The notes: a model not told the origin generated them from the sequence alone. A stretch of 17,949 nucleotides of DNA from Pseudomonadota bacterium (GCA_023420795.1 JAEZVM010000406.1:1-17949), one strand, 5' to 3'. Shown: positions 1 to 7,919, numbered from the stretch's first letter. Program-made: numbers and translations.

Positions 1-1017
1 ACGGTCTGCCTGAGCTATGTCAGGTTGCTGACCGACTATTGCCAGTCGCAAGGATTCAATCCCGGCGATTGGGGACGCCCGTCGAGCGTACCGGTCCCAT
101 CGCCCGCGCTGCAGGAAGAGGAACGGATACGTTTTCGTGATTTCATGGCCCTCTGCGATCAGGCCGAACATCGGCTGGGCGACCCCGACCTGGCGCTCAA
201 GCTCGGGCAGGCGATTCGCCCGGGGCATTACGGCATTCACGGCCATGCCGTCATGAGCGCAAACACGCTGGGCGAATGTCTCGATCGTTCGATCCGTTAC
301 CACATGCTGGTGCATGACGGCGGCCGCAACGTGCTATCGCGCGAAGGGGACATGGTGGTTATGTGCTACCAGAGCAATTTGCCCGGCATGGATGATCTGG
401 GGCGTTTCCAGAATGAGTTGTGCTTTTCGGCCTGGATCACCTTTGCGCGCTGGGTCACCGGCCTGGCCGGCCTTGCCCCGACATGGATGAGCTTTCGTCA
501 TCCCGCGCCGGCATCAACCGCACTGCATCAAGCCCTGTTCCGTTGCCCGGTCCGCTTCGGCGCCTCGCGCAATGCCGTCGCGTTCCCGGCCGCCTTTCTC
601 GATCTGCCCAATCCGCAGGCCAATTCGACCGTGGCGCGCATCATGGACGAGCTTTCCGAACGCGCGCTGCTGACCCTCCATCACAGCGCACCCACATGGC
701 TCCTGCAGGCGCGCCAGCTCATTGCCCGCCAGCTCAGGCATGGACTTCCCACCCACGATGAGATCGCCGGCGCACTGGCCATGTCACCCGGCGAATTGCG
801 CAACGCGCTGAAAAAGCGTGGCTTGCTGTTTTCCCACCTGCTGGAGGAAACCCGCGCCAGCCTCGCGGTAGGTTATTTGCACGACCCGGCACTGAACCTG
901 CTCGATATCAGTTACCTGCTGGGGTTCTCGGAGCAGAGTGCCTTCACCCGCGCATTCAAACGCTGGAAAGGCGTGAGCCCCGGACAGTTTCGACAGATGC
1001 AGGCGCGTCGGCAGTGA
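1..1017 (+). CDS. AraC-family transcriptional regulator (5' end missing)
   Basis: The frame is open from base 1, and the residues before the first possible start (TTG at 25) already read like the usual beginning of this family (SYVRLLTDYC), so the true start lies left of the window. The N-terminal ~200 residues resemble the ligand-sensing domain of OruR-type AraC regulators (PF12625-like). The C-terminal ~100 residues are a double helix-turn-helix DNA-binding domain with the AraC signature: LLDISYLLGFSEQSAFTRAF followed by KRWKGVSPGQFR. The protein ends normally about 10 residues after the signature. Regulators of this type often sit beside lipid or amine catabolic genes. Here the gene converges on the fadB-like operon rather than being divergent from it, so its target may lie to the left. 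Family assignment is firm; effector and target are unknown. Confidence 0.9.
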   Translation, partial: TVCLSYVRLLTDYCQSQGFNPGDWGRPSSVPVPSPALQEEERIRFRDFMALCDQAEHRLGDPDLALKLGQAIRPGHYGIHGHAVMSANTLGECLDRSIRYHMLVHDGGRNVLSREGDMVVMCYQSNLPGMDDLGRFQNELCFSAWITFARWVTGLAGLAPTWMSFRHPAPASTALHQALFRCPVRFGASRNAVAFPAAFLDLPNPQANSTVARIMDELSERALLTLHHSAPTWLLQARQLIARQLRHGLPTHDEIAGALAMSPGELRNALKKRGLLFSHLLEETRASLAVGYLHDPALNLLDISYLLGFSEQSAFTRAFKRWKGVSPGQFRQMQARRQ

Positions 1018-1106
1018 CTGCGATCGGCTGGATGATCAGATCATTCGCCTGCCATTCCAGCGGGTGTTTCTTGTGCGGCGAGCGCATCTCATTTAACGTA
1101 TCAGAA

Positions 1107-1138
1107 GAAAACGACACAAACTATGTCGTGCCGTTTTC
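1107..1138 (-). terminator. Inverted repeat, possible terminator of the thiolase/fadB operon
   Basis: Two nested inverted repeats are visible: GAAAACG (1107-1113) with CGTTTTC (1132-1138), and ACGACA (1111-1116) with TGTCGT (1124-1129), separated by a 7-nt loop. Read on the minus strand, the inner stem is followed by TTTTCTTCT, a T-rich tail, so it could end the minus-strand operon about 140 nt after its stop codon. On the plus strand the tail is poorer. An operator is the alternative. The rest of the 258-bp convergent gap holds no gene; it also has a 13-nt palindrome, ATGATC-A-GATCAT, at 1032-1044. Confidence 0.35.
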
Positions 1139-1241
1139 CGAGTACGCGAAGTGTAGTCTGCAGACAGTCGATTAACGACATTTTTGATCCGAAGAATTCC
1201 ATTTGACCATGTCGGAACTCCTGCACAGATATTGAGAACCA

Positions 1242-1268
1242 CGCCTTCCTTTAACTAAAAAGAAGGCG
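1242..1268 (-). terminator. Short hairpin just after the fadB stop
   Basis: CGCCTTC (1242-1248) pairs perfectly with GAAGGCG (1262-1268); the loop can form three further A-T pairs past one mismatch. It begins 7 nt past the minus-strand stop codon, the usual place for a terminator or 3' stabilising stem, but no T-run follows on either strand. It could be a 3' processing or stability structure instead. Confidence 0.3.
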
Positions 1269-1275
1269 CGGTCGG

Positions 1276-3408
1276 TCACTCAAAGCACTTGCCTTCCTGC
1301 GCCATCTTCACCAGTATCGCCGCCGGTGCGAAGTAATCGCCGTACCGCTCCGCCAGCTCCTTGGCGCGGCGCACGAAATTGCCGACGCCATAGGCATTGA
1401 TATATTGCAGCGCCCCACCCTGGAACGGCGCGAAGCCCCAGCCGAAGATGCTGCCGATATTGGCGTCGGCCACCGTCAGCACCACCTTCTCTTCGAAGCA
1501 CTTGGCCGCCTCGTTGGCCTGCACGAACATCAGCCGTTCGATCAGTTCCTTCTGCGGCAGCTGTTGCGCGGCGAGCGGGAAGGCTTCCTCCAAGCCGCCC
1601 CACAAATGCTTCGGCTGGTTGGCCGGATAATCATAGAAGCCCTTGCCGGCTTTCTTGCCGACGCGTTCCAGCTCCACCACCATCTTCTTCAGGCCGGCAG
1701 CTGCGGGATGCGGCGCATACGGCTTGCCTTCGGCTTCGAAGTCGCGCCGCGTCTGTTCGAGGATGTGCCAGGACAGCGACAGGCTGACTTCGTCATGCAG
1801 CGCGAGCGGCCCGACCGGCATGCCGGCCTGCAGACCCGCGACCTCGATGGAGCGCGGATGCTGGCCTTCCATCAGCAGCTTCATGCCCTCCATGATGTAG
1901 GTGGCGAATACGCGCGAGGTATAGAAGCCGCGCGCATCGTTGACCACGATCGGCGTCTTCTTTATCTGCTGCACGTAGTCGAAGCCGCGCGCCAGCGTTT
2001 CCCTGCTGGTCTTTTCGCCGACGATGATTTCCACCAGCGGCATCTTGTCCACCGGCGAGAAGAAATGCAGGCCGATGAAATTCTCCGGGCGCACGCTGGC
2101 CTCGGCCAGTCCGGTGATCGGCAGCGTCGAGGTGTTGGAAGCGAAGATCGCATCCTCGGCGAGCACAGCTTCGACCTTCTTCGTCATGTCAGCCTTGATC
2201 TTGCGGTCTTCGAACACTGCTTCAATCACCAGGTCGCAGCCAGCGAGATCTTCCACGTTTGCCGTGGTCTGGATTTTTGCGAGGAATGCCTGCCTGCCCT
2301 CGGCAGTCTCGCGTCCGCGCTGGATCGCCTTGTCCAGCAGCCCGGCGGAATATGCCTTGCCCTTCTCCGCATTCTCGACGCTGACGTCGAGCAGCACCAC
2401 ATCGATGCCTGCCTTGACCGAGGAGTACGCGATGCCCGCACCCATCATGCCGGCGCCGAGGATGCCGAGTTTCCTCACCTTCGATGGCGCAATACCTTCC
2501 GGGCGCGATTTGCCCTTGTTGATCGCGTTGAGCTGGAACCACAGCGTGCCGATCATGTTCTTCGCTTCCTGCGACATCACGCAGTTCGCGAAGTAGCGCG
2601 ATTCGATTTCGCAGCCAGTATCGAAATCGACAATGCCGCCTTCGAACACGCAGCTCATGATATTGGTCGCGGCCGGGTAGTTGCCCCAGGTCTTGGCGCT
2701 TGCCATCGACGGCGCGATCGACCACATCTGCACATTGGCCGGGCTCTTCGAGTCGCCGCCCGGCCAGCGGAACTTCTTGTCGTCCCATGGCTGCATCGGG
2801 TTCGGGTTGGCGAGGCACCATGCCTTCGCCTTTGCCAGCATGTCGTCGCGGTCGCTGGCGATTTCATGCACGATGCCCTTCTGCTGCGCCTGCGCCGGCC
2901 GCAGTTCCTTGCCTTCGAGAAGCAGGGGCAAGGCGCTCTGCATGCCGATGAGGCGCGGCAGGCGCTGCGTTCCGCCACCGCCGGGCAGCAGGCCGAGCTT
3001 CACTTCCGGCAGGCCGAATTTCGCCTTCGGATTGTTGATTGCAACGCGGTAATGGCAGGCCAGCGCCAGCTCCAGTCCGCCGCCGAGCGCCGTGCCGTTG
3101 AGTGCCGCCGCCACCGGTCGGCCGCAGAGTTCCAGCCGGCGCAGGAAGCCCTTGAATTCCTGCGCCAGCTCGAAGGCCTGCTGCGGCTCGGTGATGCGGG
3201 CCAGCTTCTCGATGTCCGCACCGGCCAGGAACTCCTTCTTGCCGGAAGTGATAATCACGCCCCTGATGCTCTTGTCATCCTCGATCGCCTTGATCGCCTC
3301 AATGAAAGGACCGGTCAGTTCCTCGTTGAGCACGTTCATCGAACGGTCCGGCATGTCGATTGTCAGCGTGACGATACCGTCCGCGTCTTTTTGAAAATGC
3401 AAGCTCAT
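1276..3408 (-). CDS. fadB: FadB-like enoyl-CoA hydratase / 3-hydroxyacyl-CoA dehydrogenase
   Basis: Multifunctional beta-oxidation subunit of 710 residues, about the usual FadB/FadJ length. It hydrates trans-2-enoyl-CoA and oxidises the resulting 3-hydroxyacyl-CoA with NAD in the cytoplasm, passing 3-ketoacyl-CoA to a thiolase. Residues ~1-190 are a crotonase domain with oxyanion-hole motif ALGGGLEL and both expected catalytic glutamates (E113, and E135 in GLPEVKLG). Residues ~310-490 are the NAD-binding part with GAGMMG at 318-323, then GLHFFSPV with catalytic His448 and E460. Two C-terminal dehydrogenase domains follow. I chose ATG 3408-3406 because AGAGGA lies 7 nt upstream and the hydratase fold starts directly after it; an upstream in-frame start would add 20 Arg/His-rich residues. 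The upstream thiolase stop is only 11 nt away and its TGA overlaps this ribosome-binding site, so the two are probably translationally coupled. fadB versus fadJ cannot be decided here. Confidence 0.93.
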   Translation of the reverse strand: MSLHFQKDADGIVTLTIDMPDRSMNVLNEELTGPFIEAIKAIEDDKSIRGVIITSGKKEFLAGADIEKLARITEPQQAFELAQEFKGFLRRLELCGRPVAAALNGTALGGGLELALACHYRVAINNPKAKFGLPEVKLGLLPGGGGTQRLPRLIGMQSALPLLLEGKELRPAQAQQKGIVHEIASDRDDMLAKAKAWCLANPNPMQPWDDKKFRWPGGDSKSPANVQMWSIAPSMASAKTWGNYPAATNIMSCVFEGGIVDFDTGCEIESRYFANCVMSQEAKNMIGTLWFQLNAINKGKSRPEGIAPSKVRKLGILGAGMMGAGIAYSSVKAGIDVVLLDVSVENAEKGKAYSAGLLDKAIQRGRETAEGRQAFLAKIQTTANVEDLAGCDLVIEAVFEDRKIKADMTKKVEAVLAEDAIFASNTSTLPITGLAEASVRPENFIGLHFFSPVDKMPLVEIIVGEKTSRETLARGFDYVQQIKKTPIVVNDARGFYTSRVFATYIMEGMKLLMEGQHPRSIEVAGLQAGMPVGPLALHDEVSLSLSWHILEQTRRDFEAEGKPYAPHPAAAGLKKMVVELERVGKKAGKGFYDYPANQPKHLWGGLEEAFPLAAQQLPQKELIERLMFVQANEAAKCFEEKVVLTVADANIGSIFGWGFAPFQGGALQYINAYGVGNFVRRAKELAERYGDYFAPAAILVKMAQEGKCFE

Positions 3409-3419
3409 GATTCGTCCTC

Positions 3420-4625
3420 TCAGATACGCTCGATGATGGTGGCGATGCCCATGCCTCCGCCGACGCACAGCGAAATCAGCGCGGTGGAGCGGTTGCTGCG
3501 CTCCAGTTCGTCGAGTGCTGTGCCGAGGATGATCGCGCCGGTCGCGCCCAACGGGTGGCCCATTGCGATCGAGCCGCCGTTCACGTTGATGCGGGCCGGA
3601 TCGATGTCGAGATCGCGCGCCGCGCGCATCACGACGGCGGCGAACGCCTCGTTGATCTCGAACAGGTCGATGTCCTTGGCCGCCATGCCGGCCTTGGCCA
3701 GCGCCTTGCGCGCAGCCGGTGCGATGCCGGTTAGCATGATGGTCGGCTCCGAGCCGGTGACGGCGGTGGCGACGATGCGTGCGCGCGGCTTGATGCCGAT
3801 CTTCTCTCCGACGGCCTTGCTGCCGATCAGGGTCAGCGCGGCGCCATCGACGATGCCGGACGAGTTGCCGGCATGGTGTACATGGTTGATCTTCTCGATG
3901 GTGGTGTACTTTCGCAGCGCTGTCGCATCGAAGCCCATCTGCCCCATCTGCTCGAACGAGGGATTCAGCTTCGCGAGCGTTTCCAGCGTAGTGTCGGGGC
4001 GGATGTATTCGTCATGGTCAAGCACCACCATGCCGTTGAGGTCGCGCACCGGCACCAGCGATTTCGCGAAGCGCCCTTCGGCGCGCGCCTGCGCGGCCTT
4101 GCGCTGAGACTGCACGGCGAAGTCATCGACATCGCTGCGCGAGAAGCCTTCGAGGGTGGCGATCAGGTCGGCGCCGATGCCCTGCGGCGCGAAGCCCGTC
4201 ATCTGGTTGACGCGTGGATCCATGAACCATGCGCCGCCGTCTGATCCCATCGTCCAGCGCGACATGCTCTCGACGCCGCCGGCAACGACGAGGTTTTCCT
4301 GGCCTGACATGACCTTCATCGCGGCGAGGTTGATCGACTCCAGGCCGGAAGCGCAGAAACGCGATTGCGTCACGCCCGGCACTGACTCGTCCCAGCCGGC
4401 ATACAGCACGGCGGTGCGCGCGATATCGGCGCCCTGTTCGCCGACCGGCGTCACGCAGCCGAGCACCACGTCATCGACCAGCGCGGTATCGAGCCGGTTG
4501 CGCTGTTGCAGCGCCTGCAGCAGGTTGCCGAGCAAATGCACCGGCGTGACCTGATGCAGGCTGCCGTCCTTCCTGCCCTTGCCGCGCGGCGTGCGCACGG
4601 CGTCATAAATATAGGCTTCAGTCAT
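3420..4625 (-). CDS. Acetyl-CoA C-acyltransferase (thiolase, FadA-type partner)
   Basis: Thiolase of 401 residues, normal for the family, catalysing CoA-dependent cleavage of 3-ketoacyl-CoA (or the reverse condensation). All catalytic parts are present: nucleophile Cys91 in SRFCASGLESI, the NEAFAA motif near 325, His357 in GGSIAMGHPLGATGA, and the acid/base Cys387 in CVGGGMG. It is the first gene of the operon, directly before the FadB-like gene, so the two likely form an alpha2beta2-type complex. ATG 4625-4623 is preferred over more upstream starts because GGAG sits 5 nt before it and the protein begins with the family's usual MTEAYIYDAVRTPRGK; the longer reading adds 38 unrelated residues crossing the promoter. 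Chain-length preference cannot be read from the sequence. Confidence 0.93.
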   Translation of the reverse strand: MTEAYIYDAVRTPRGKGRKDGSLHQVTPVHLLGNLLQALQQRNRLDTALVDDVVLGCVTPVGEQGADIARTAVLYAGWDESVPGVTQSRFCASGLESINLAAMKVMSGQENLVVAGGVESMSRWTMGSDGGAWFMDPRVNQMTGFAPQGIGADLIATLEGFSRSDVDDFAVQSQRKAAQARAEGRFAKSLVPVRDLNGMVVLDHDEYIRPDTTLETLAKLNPSFEQMGQMGFDATALRKYTTIEKINHVHHAGNSSGIVDGAALTLIGSKAVGEKIGIKPRARIVATAVTGSEPTIMLTGIAPAARKALAKAGMAAKDIDLFEINEAFAAVVMRAARDLDIDPARINVNGGSIAMGHPLGATGAIILGTALDELERSNRSTALISLCVGGGMGIATIIERI

Positions 4626-4649
4626 GTCAGCTCCAGGATTGATTTTAAT

Positions 4650-4666
4650 GGTAATGATTATTACAC
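4650..4666. promoter_or_regulatory. Putative TetR operator A (thiolase side)
   Basis: GGTAATGATTATTACAC contains a perfect 5-bp inverted repeat GTAAT-GATT-ATTAC (4651-4664). It shares GGTAAT-N6-TACAC with the element at 4770-4786. It lies 24 bp upstream of the thiolase start codon, in the predicted 5' leader downstream of the promoter at 4705-4732, where a bound repressor would obstruct transcription. Confidence 0.55.
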
Positions 4667-4704
4667 TTACCGTTTTTCCACGGCAGATGCAAATAATGAA
4701 TAAA

Positions 4705-4732
4705 ACTATACCCTTGGACTTTTCCAAGTCAA
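4705..4732 (-). promoter_or_regulatory. Sigma-70-like promoter of the thiolase/fadB operon
   Basis: On the minus strand, TTGACT (4732-4727) is a close match to a -35 box and TATAGT (4710-4705) to a -10 box, with a 16-bp spacer. Transcription would begin near 4698, giving a leader of about 70 nt before the thiolase ATG. The spacer is almost filled by the palindrome at 4713-4728. Confidence 0.55.
4713..4728. promoter_or_regulatory. Palindrome inside the promoter spacer
   Basis: CTTGGA-CTTT-TCCAAG is a perfect 6-bp inverted repeat with a 4-bp spacer; an overlapping one, GACTT-TTCC-AAGTC, spans 4717-4730. It sits between the -35 and -10 boxes of the operon promoter, the classic place for a repressor site. 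Its sequence is unlike the two GTAAT elements, so it may belong to a second regulator. Confidence 0.45.
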
Positions 4733-4769
4733 TCGGCATTTCATTCTAAAACCCCCTCTCGATGACAAA

Positions 4770-4786
4770 GGTAATAACCGTTACAC
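4770..4786. promoter_or_regulatory. Putative TetR operator B (autoregulatory side)
   Basis: GGTAATAACCGTTACAC matches the element at 4650-4666 in its outer bases (GGTAAT-N6-TACAC) and is an imperfect inverted repeat, GTAAT-AACC-GTTAC. It ends 13 nt before the tetR ATG, so bound repressor could block transcription or the leader of its own gene. The two copies are exactly 120 bp apart. Confidence 0.55.
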
Positions 4787-4799
4787 CAACACAAAATCG

Positions 4800-5429
4800 A
4801 TGAAAACAGAAAAAGAGAAAGCCGGGACCGTTCCGGACCTGAGCCTGCTGGATGCAGGCATTCGCGCACGTATCGAAGATGCAGTGCTGAGCCTGTTTTC
4901 GGAGCGCGAGTTCCATCGCGTCGGGTTCGGCGAAATCGCCAGCGCCGCCAATGTGTCGCTGCAGACGATCTACAAGTACTACGGCAGCAAGGAAGCCCTG
5001 CTGTATTCCTGCCTCGATACCTGGCTCGGCTTGCTGGCGGCGCGGATGGTGGATCACCTGCAGGGCATCGAAACGTACCAGGACAAGCTGCGCAAGGTAT
5101 TCTGGGTGGTGCTCGACTTCTTCGACCGCAATCCCAAGGTCGCGCAACTCATCATGAGCTCGGTCTATCTGAATACCTGGGGCCGGGACCAGACCTTCCG
5201 CCAGCCGAAACTGATGAGCATGCTGATGCATGCGCTTGCCGAAGGGCGCGCGCAGGGCGTGCTCACCGATGAAGTCGATGAAAAGATCCTGCTCGATTAC
5301 TTTCTCGGAGTCATGGAACGCCTTGTGCACATGCATATCCTGCGCAAGGAAAAAACGCCGCTGGCCGACCAGGCCAACGTGCTGTTCAAAATGATCTGGC
5401 GTGCCATCGCGAAGCCGGTGCAGGAGTAG
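4800..5429 (+). CDS. TetR/AcrR-family transcriptional regulator
   Basis: Protein of 209 residues, typical for the family, with an N-terminal helix-turn-helix at about residues 42-64 (VGFGEIASAANVSLQTIYKY, then YGSKEALL). The C-terminal part is all-helical and would bind a ligand and dimerise. The gene is divergent from the thiolase/fadB operon over 174 bp holding two matching operator-like palindromes. I infer it represses that operon and itself, releasing on an acyl-CoA or related metabolite, as many TetR regulators of fatty-acid degradation do. ATG 4800 is the only sensible start: no other start codon lies in frame nearby, although no Shine-Dalgarno sequence is visible (ACAAAATCG precedes it), so translation may be weak or leaderless. 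The ligand is unknown. Confidence 0.92.
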   Translation: MKTEKEKAGTVPDLSLLDAGIRARIEDAVLSLFSEREFHRVGFGEIASAANVSLQTIYKYYGSKEALLYSCLDTWLGLLAARMVDHLQGIETYQDKLRKVFWVVLDFFDRNPKVAQLIMSSVYLNTWGRDQTFRQPKLMSMLMHALAEGRAQGVLTDEVDEKILLDYFLGVMERLVHMHILRKEKTPLADQANVLFKMIWRAIAKPVQE

Positions 5430-5437
5430 GCACCGGC
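5414..5437. terminator. Hairpin spanning the tetR stop codon, shared by convergent genes
   Basis: GCCGGTGC (5414-5421) pairs perfectly with GCACCGGC (5430-5437) across an 8-nt loop that contains the tetR stop codon TAG. The next gene on the minus strand ends 16 nt away, so a single GC-rich stem could serve both directions. On the plus strand only AAAATC follows, and on the minus strand TTC, so it lacks a T-run; any terminator activity would be weak or factor-assisted. Confidence 0.4.
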
Positions 5438-5445
5438 AAAATCAT

Positions 5446-6327
5446 CTATCGCCCCTGCACCGCGATGGCTTTAAGCACCGCCCGCCCGGCCTCGACCGGG
5501 TCGCCGGTGCGGTTGAAGATTTCCAGCCAGAGTGGATAGCTGGGCACCACCTCCTGCTGCCATGGATGGAAACCCGGCTTGTAATACTGCAGATAAGTTC
5601 GCAAGGACGAGGAAAACAGTCCTTTCGGCCCATAAACCCACCACAGTCCCCTGGCGAACTGTTTCAGCAGCTGCAGGACCGTGAAGCCGTCCTTCCTGAG
5701 CATGTAGCCGGTGTACAGCAGGATGTGCACATTAAAAATGATGGTGACTTGGAAAAGGGCATAGACACGATGCAGATAACCGACCCCCGCGGCCTTCTGC
5801 ATCACGTCGTACGCAACCGCCTTGTGTTCCACTTCCTCCATCGCATGCCATGCGTACATCGCGAACATGCGCGGGTCAGCGTCACCCATCACATCCCGGC
5901 GTGCGAGGATCGACTCGGCCAGAATGGAAGTGAGGTGCTCGGCTGCAGCAGTCGCGGCCAGCGTGTGCTTCTTGGGAAAGTACTTGCGCATCACATTGAA
6001 CAGGAAGCTGCGGGTCAGGCCTTCGAGCTTATCGACATCGAGACCCTGCGCCCGCAGGTGCTCGTTGAACTGGCGGTGGATGAGGCCGTGCTGCCCTTCC
6101 TGGCGAATGAAATCCTTGATCTCCTGCTGCAGCGTCGGATCGCTGACCCGGTCGCGGAAATCGCGCACACAGGAAATGAAATAGCGCTCGCCTTCCGGGA
6201 AGATGGTGGACATCGCATCGCAGAACCGCGTCTTGAACGGATCGCCGCCGAGCCAGTATTTCGGGATGCCGCGATCCAGTCCGAACTGAAGCTTTTCGCG
6301 AGGAACAATGCCGGGATTCGCTGCCAT
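5446..6327 (-). CDS. PF10118-family 'predicted metal-dependent hydrolase' (possible di-iron protein)
   Basis: 293-residue protein of the family usually annotated as predicted metal-dependent hydrolase (PF10118/COG3687). It is mostly helical. Acidic and histidine residues recur in a pattern like a ferritin-type di-iron bundle: E47 (PEGERYF), E77-x-x-H80 (RQEGQHGLIH), E130 and E138 (AAEHLTSILAE), and E165-x-x-H168 (MEEVEHKA). A hydrophobic stretch near residues 185-205 (VYALFQVTIIFNVHILLYTG) may touch the membrane or a lipid substrate. ATG 6327-6325 is chosen because AAGGAG lies 6 nt upstream; a longer open frame overlaps the previous gene and has no family resemblance. It follows the flavin monooxygenase by 41 nt on the same strand, so the two are probably co-transcribed. 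Biochemical role is not established; an oxygenase/desaturase-like or hydrolytic role are both possible. Confidence 0.85.
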   Translation of the reverse strand: MAANPGIVPREKLQFGLDRGIPKYWLGGDPFKTRFCDAMSTIFPEGERYFISCVRDFRDRVSDPTLQQEIKDFIRQEGQHGLIHRQFNEHLRAQGLDVDKLEGLTRSFLFNVMRKYFPKKHTLAATAAAEHLTSILAESILARRDVMGDADPRMFAMYAWHAMEEVEHKAVAYDVMQKAAGVGYLHRVYALFQVTIIFNVHILLYTGYMLRKDGFTVLQLLKQFARGLWWVYGPKGLFSSSLRTYLQYYKPGFHPWQQEVVPSYPLWLEIFNRTGDPVEAGRAVLKAIAVQGR

Positions 6328-6368
6328 GGTTGTCTCCTTGTTTTTGATATTGGAAGGCCGGTGTGTTC

Positions 6369-7919
6369 TTATTGCTGCGCCCCGTGCAAGCGACCCGCCG
6401 CAAGCGAAACAGCGTCGCTGTTTGCGTTGACAGAACTCGCGCGGCGCGGCACGGAGAATTCGAGACTGGGATCTTCGACCGGGCCTTCTCGCAGCATCCG
6501 CGCATCCAGCCGGTAATCCATCGCCATCAGCCATGGCGCGCCGGTTCCCTGCCGCGGCAGACGGTCGATCGCGCGTTGCACATAGCCGGCGCCGAAATCC
6601 AGCAGGGGGCGAGTTGGCATGTCGGAGTCCGGCAGATTCGGACGGCAGATCGCATACCCATGTCGGTCCATGTACGACAGCAAGCGGCAGAAGTGCTCGC
6701 TCAGCAAGCCAACCTTCAGCGTCCACGAGGCATTCGTATAGCCGACGATGTAACCGAAGTTTGGTACGTCGGACAGCATCAGGCCCTTGTAGGCCACCTT
6801 GCTCGGCAAGTCCACCTGCTCGCCATCGACCGATAATTCAATACCACCGAACGCCTGCAGGCTGAGGCCGGTGGCGGTCACGATGATGTCCGCTTCCAGC
6901 TCGCGACCGGATTCCAGCAGAATGCCTTTTTCGGTGAAGGTCCGTATGCGGTCGGTCACCACCGACGCCTTGCCGGCGGAGATGGCCTGGAACAGGTCGC
7001 CATCGGGAACGATGCACAGGCGCTGATCCCACGGCTTGTACGGCGGATTGAAATGCTCATCGACCGGATAACCCTTGGGCAGGGCGGTTCTGGTGAGGAA
7101 GCGGATCATGCGCCGCGCGGTCTCCGGCCGGCGCTGGCAGAAGCGCCAGATCCAGCGCGAGAGCGCGATATTTTTGCGTCGGGTTAGAGCGTAGGCCCAG
7201 CGGTCGGGCAACACCTTGCGCAGCGCGTTGGCAATCGCGTCCGCCGACGGCAGGCTGAGCACATAGGTCGGCGTTCGCTGCAGCATGGTCACATGCGCGG
7301 CCTTGTGCGCCATCGCCGGCACCAGCGTCACCGCGGTCGCGCCGCTGCCAATCACCAGCACGCGCTTGCCGCTGTAGTCCAGGCTGTCCGGCCAGTGCTG
7401 CGGGTGAATGATCCGCCCCTTGAACTGTTCCGCGCCCTCGAAATACGGCGTGTGACCTTCGTCGTAGCGATAGTAGCCGGCAGCGGAAAAGAGCCAGCGG
7501 CAGCTCATCGTCCGGCGTTCACCGCTGAGCGTGTTCTCGATTTCCACGGTCCAGCGCGCCTCTTCGCTCGACCATGCAGCGCGGCACACCTTGTGATGAA
7601 AACGGATGTGACGGTCGATGCCATTCTCGGCCGCGGTCTGGCGCAGGTAGGCAAGGATCTCGTCGCCATTGGCAATGGCCTTGTCGTTGATCCACGGCTT
7701 GAATTCGTAGCCGAAAGTGTGCAGGTCCGAATCGGAACGGATGCCCGGATAGCGGAACAGATCCCATGTTCCACCGCTCGCGCCCCTCGCTTCCAGGATG
7801 GCGTACGACTTCGACGGGTGCTCCCTTTGCAGGTAATACGCGACGCCGATCCCCGAAAGGCCGGCGCCCACGATCAGCACGTCGGCACGCTCCGCAACGG
7901 AAAGTGACTGCACCTGCAT
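6369..7919 (-). CDS. EthA-like Baeyer-Villiger / flavin-containing monooxygenase
   Basis: FAD- and NADPH-dependent monooxygenase of 516 residues, strongly resembling mycobacterial EthA (for example SYAILEARGASGGTWDLFRY and GIRSDSDLHTFGYEFKPW). The FAD-binding Rossmann motif GAGLSG is at 18-23 and the NADPH-binding GSGATA at 191-196. Between them is the Baeyer-Villiger fingerprint FxGxxxHxxxW(P/D): F166, G168, H172, W176, P177. The family oxidises ketones to esters and can act on sulfides and thioamides. ATG 7919-7917 follows AAGGAG by 6 nt; an ATG 10 codons upstream lacks a comparable site. It leads a two-gene unit with the PF10118 gene and is divergent from a PucR-type regulator. The nearby beta-oxidation operon suggests a long-chain or cyclic ketone substrate, but that is inference. 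AlmA-type long-chain alkane monooxygenase is a related alternative. Confidence 0.92.
   Translation of the reverse strand: MQVQSLSVAERADVLIVGAGLSGIGVAYYLQREHPSKSYAILEARGASGGTWDLFRYPGIRSDSDLHTFGYEFKPWINDKAIANGDEILAYLRQTAAENGIDRHIRFHHKVCRAAWSSEEARWTVEIENTLSGERRTMSCRWLFSAAGYYRYDEGHTPYFEGAEQFKGRIIHPQHWPDSLDYSGKRVLVIGSGATAVTLVPAMAHKAAHVTMLQRTPTYVLSLPSADAIANALRKVLPDRWAYALTRRKNIALSRWIWRFCQRRPETARRMIRFLTRTALPKGYPVDEHFNPPYKPWDQRLCIVPDGDLFQAISAGKASVVTDRIRTFTEKGILLESGRELEADIIVTATGLSLQAFGGIELSVDGEQVDLPSKVAYKGLMLSDVPNFGYIVGYTNASWTLKVGLLSEHFCRLLSYMDRHGYAICRPNLPDSDMPTRPLLDFGAGYVQRAIDRLPRQGTGAPWLMAMDYRLDARMLREGPVEDPSLEFSVPRRASSVNANSDAVSLAAGRLHGAQQ

Noticed and set aside
1405..4107. A 900-codon open frame on the plus strand
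   Set aside because: It lies antisense to the FadB-like and thiolase genes, whose motifs are complete. Its translation is Arg/His/Leu-rich with no recognisable domain, the usual mirror of a GC-rich coding strand.
5401..6516. A 371-codon plus-strand open frame over the PF10118 gene
   Set aside because: It is antisense to a gene with a clear ribosome-binding site and family motifs, and has no recognisable content.
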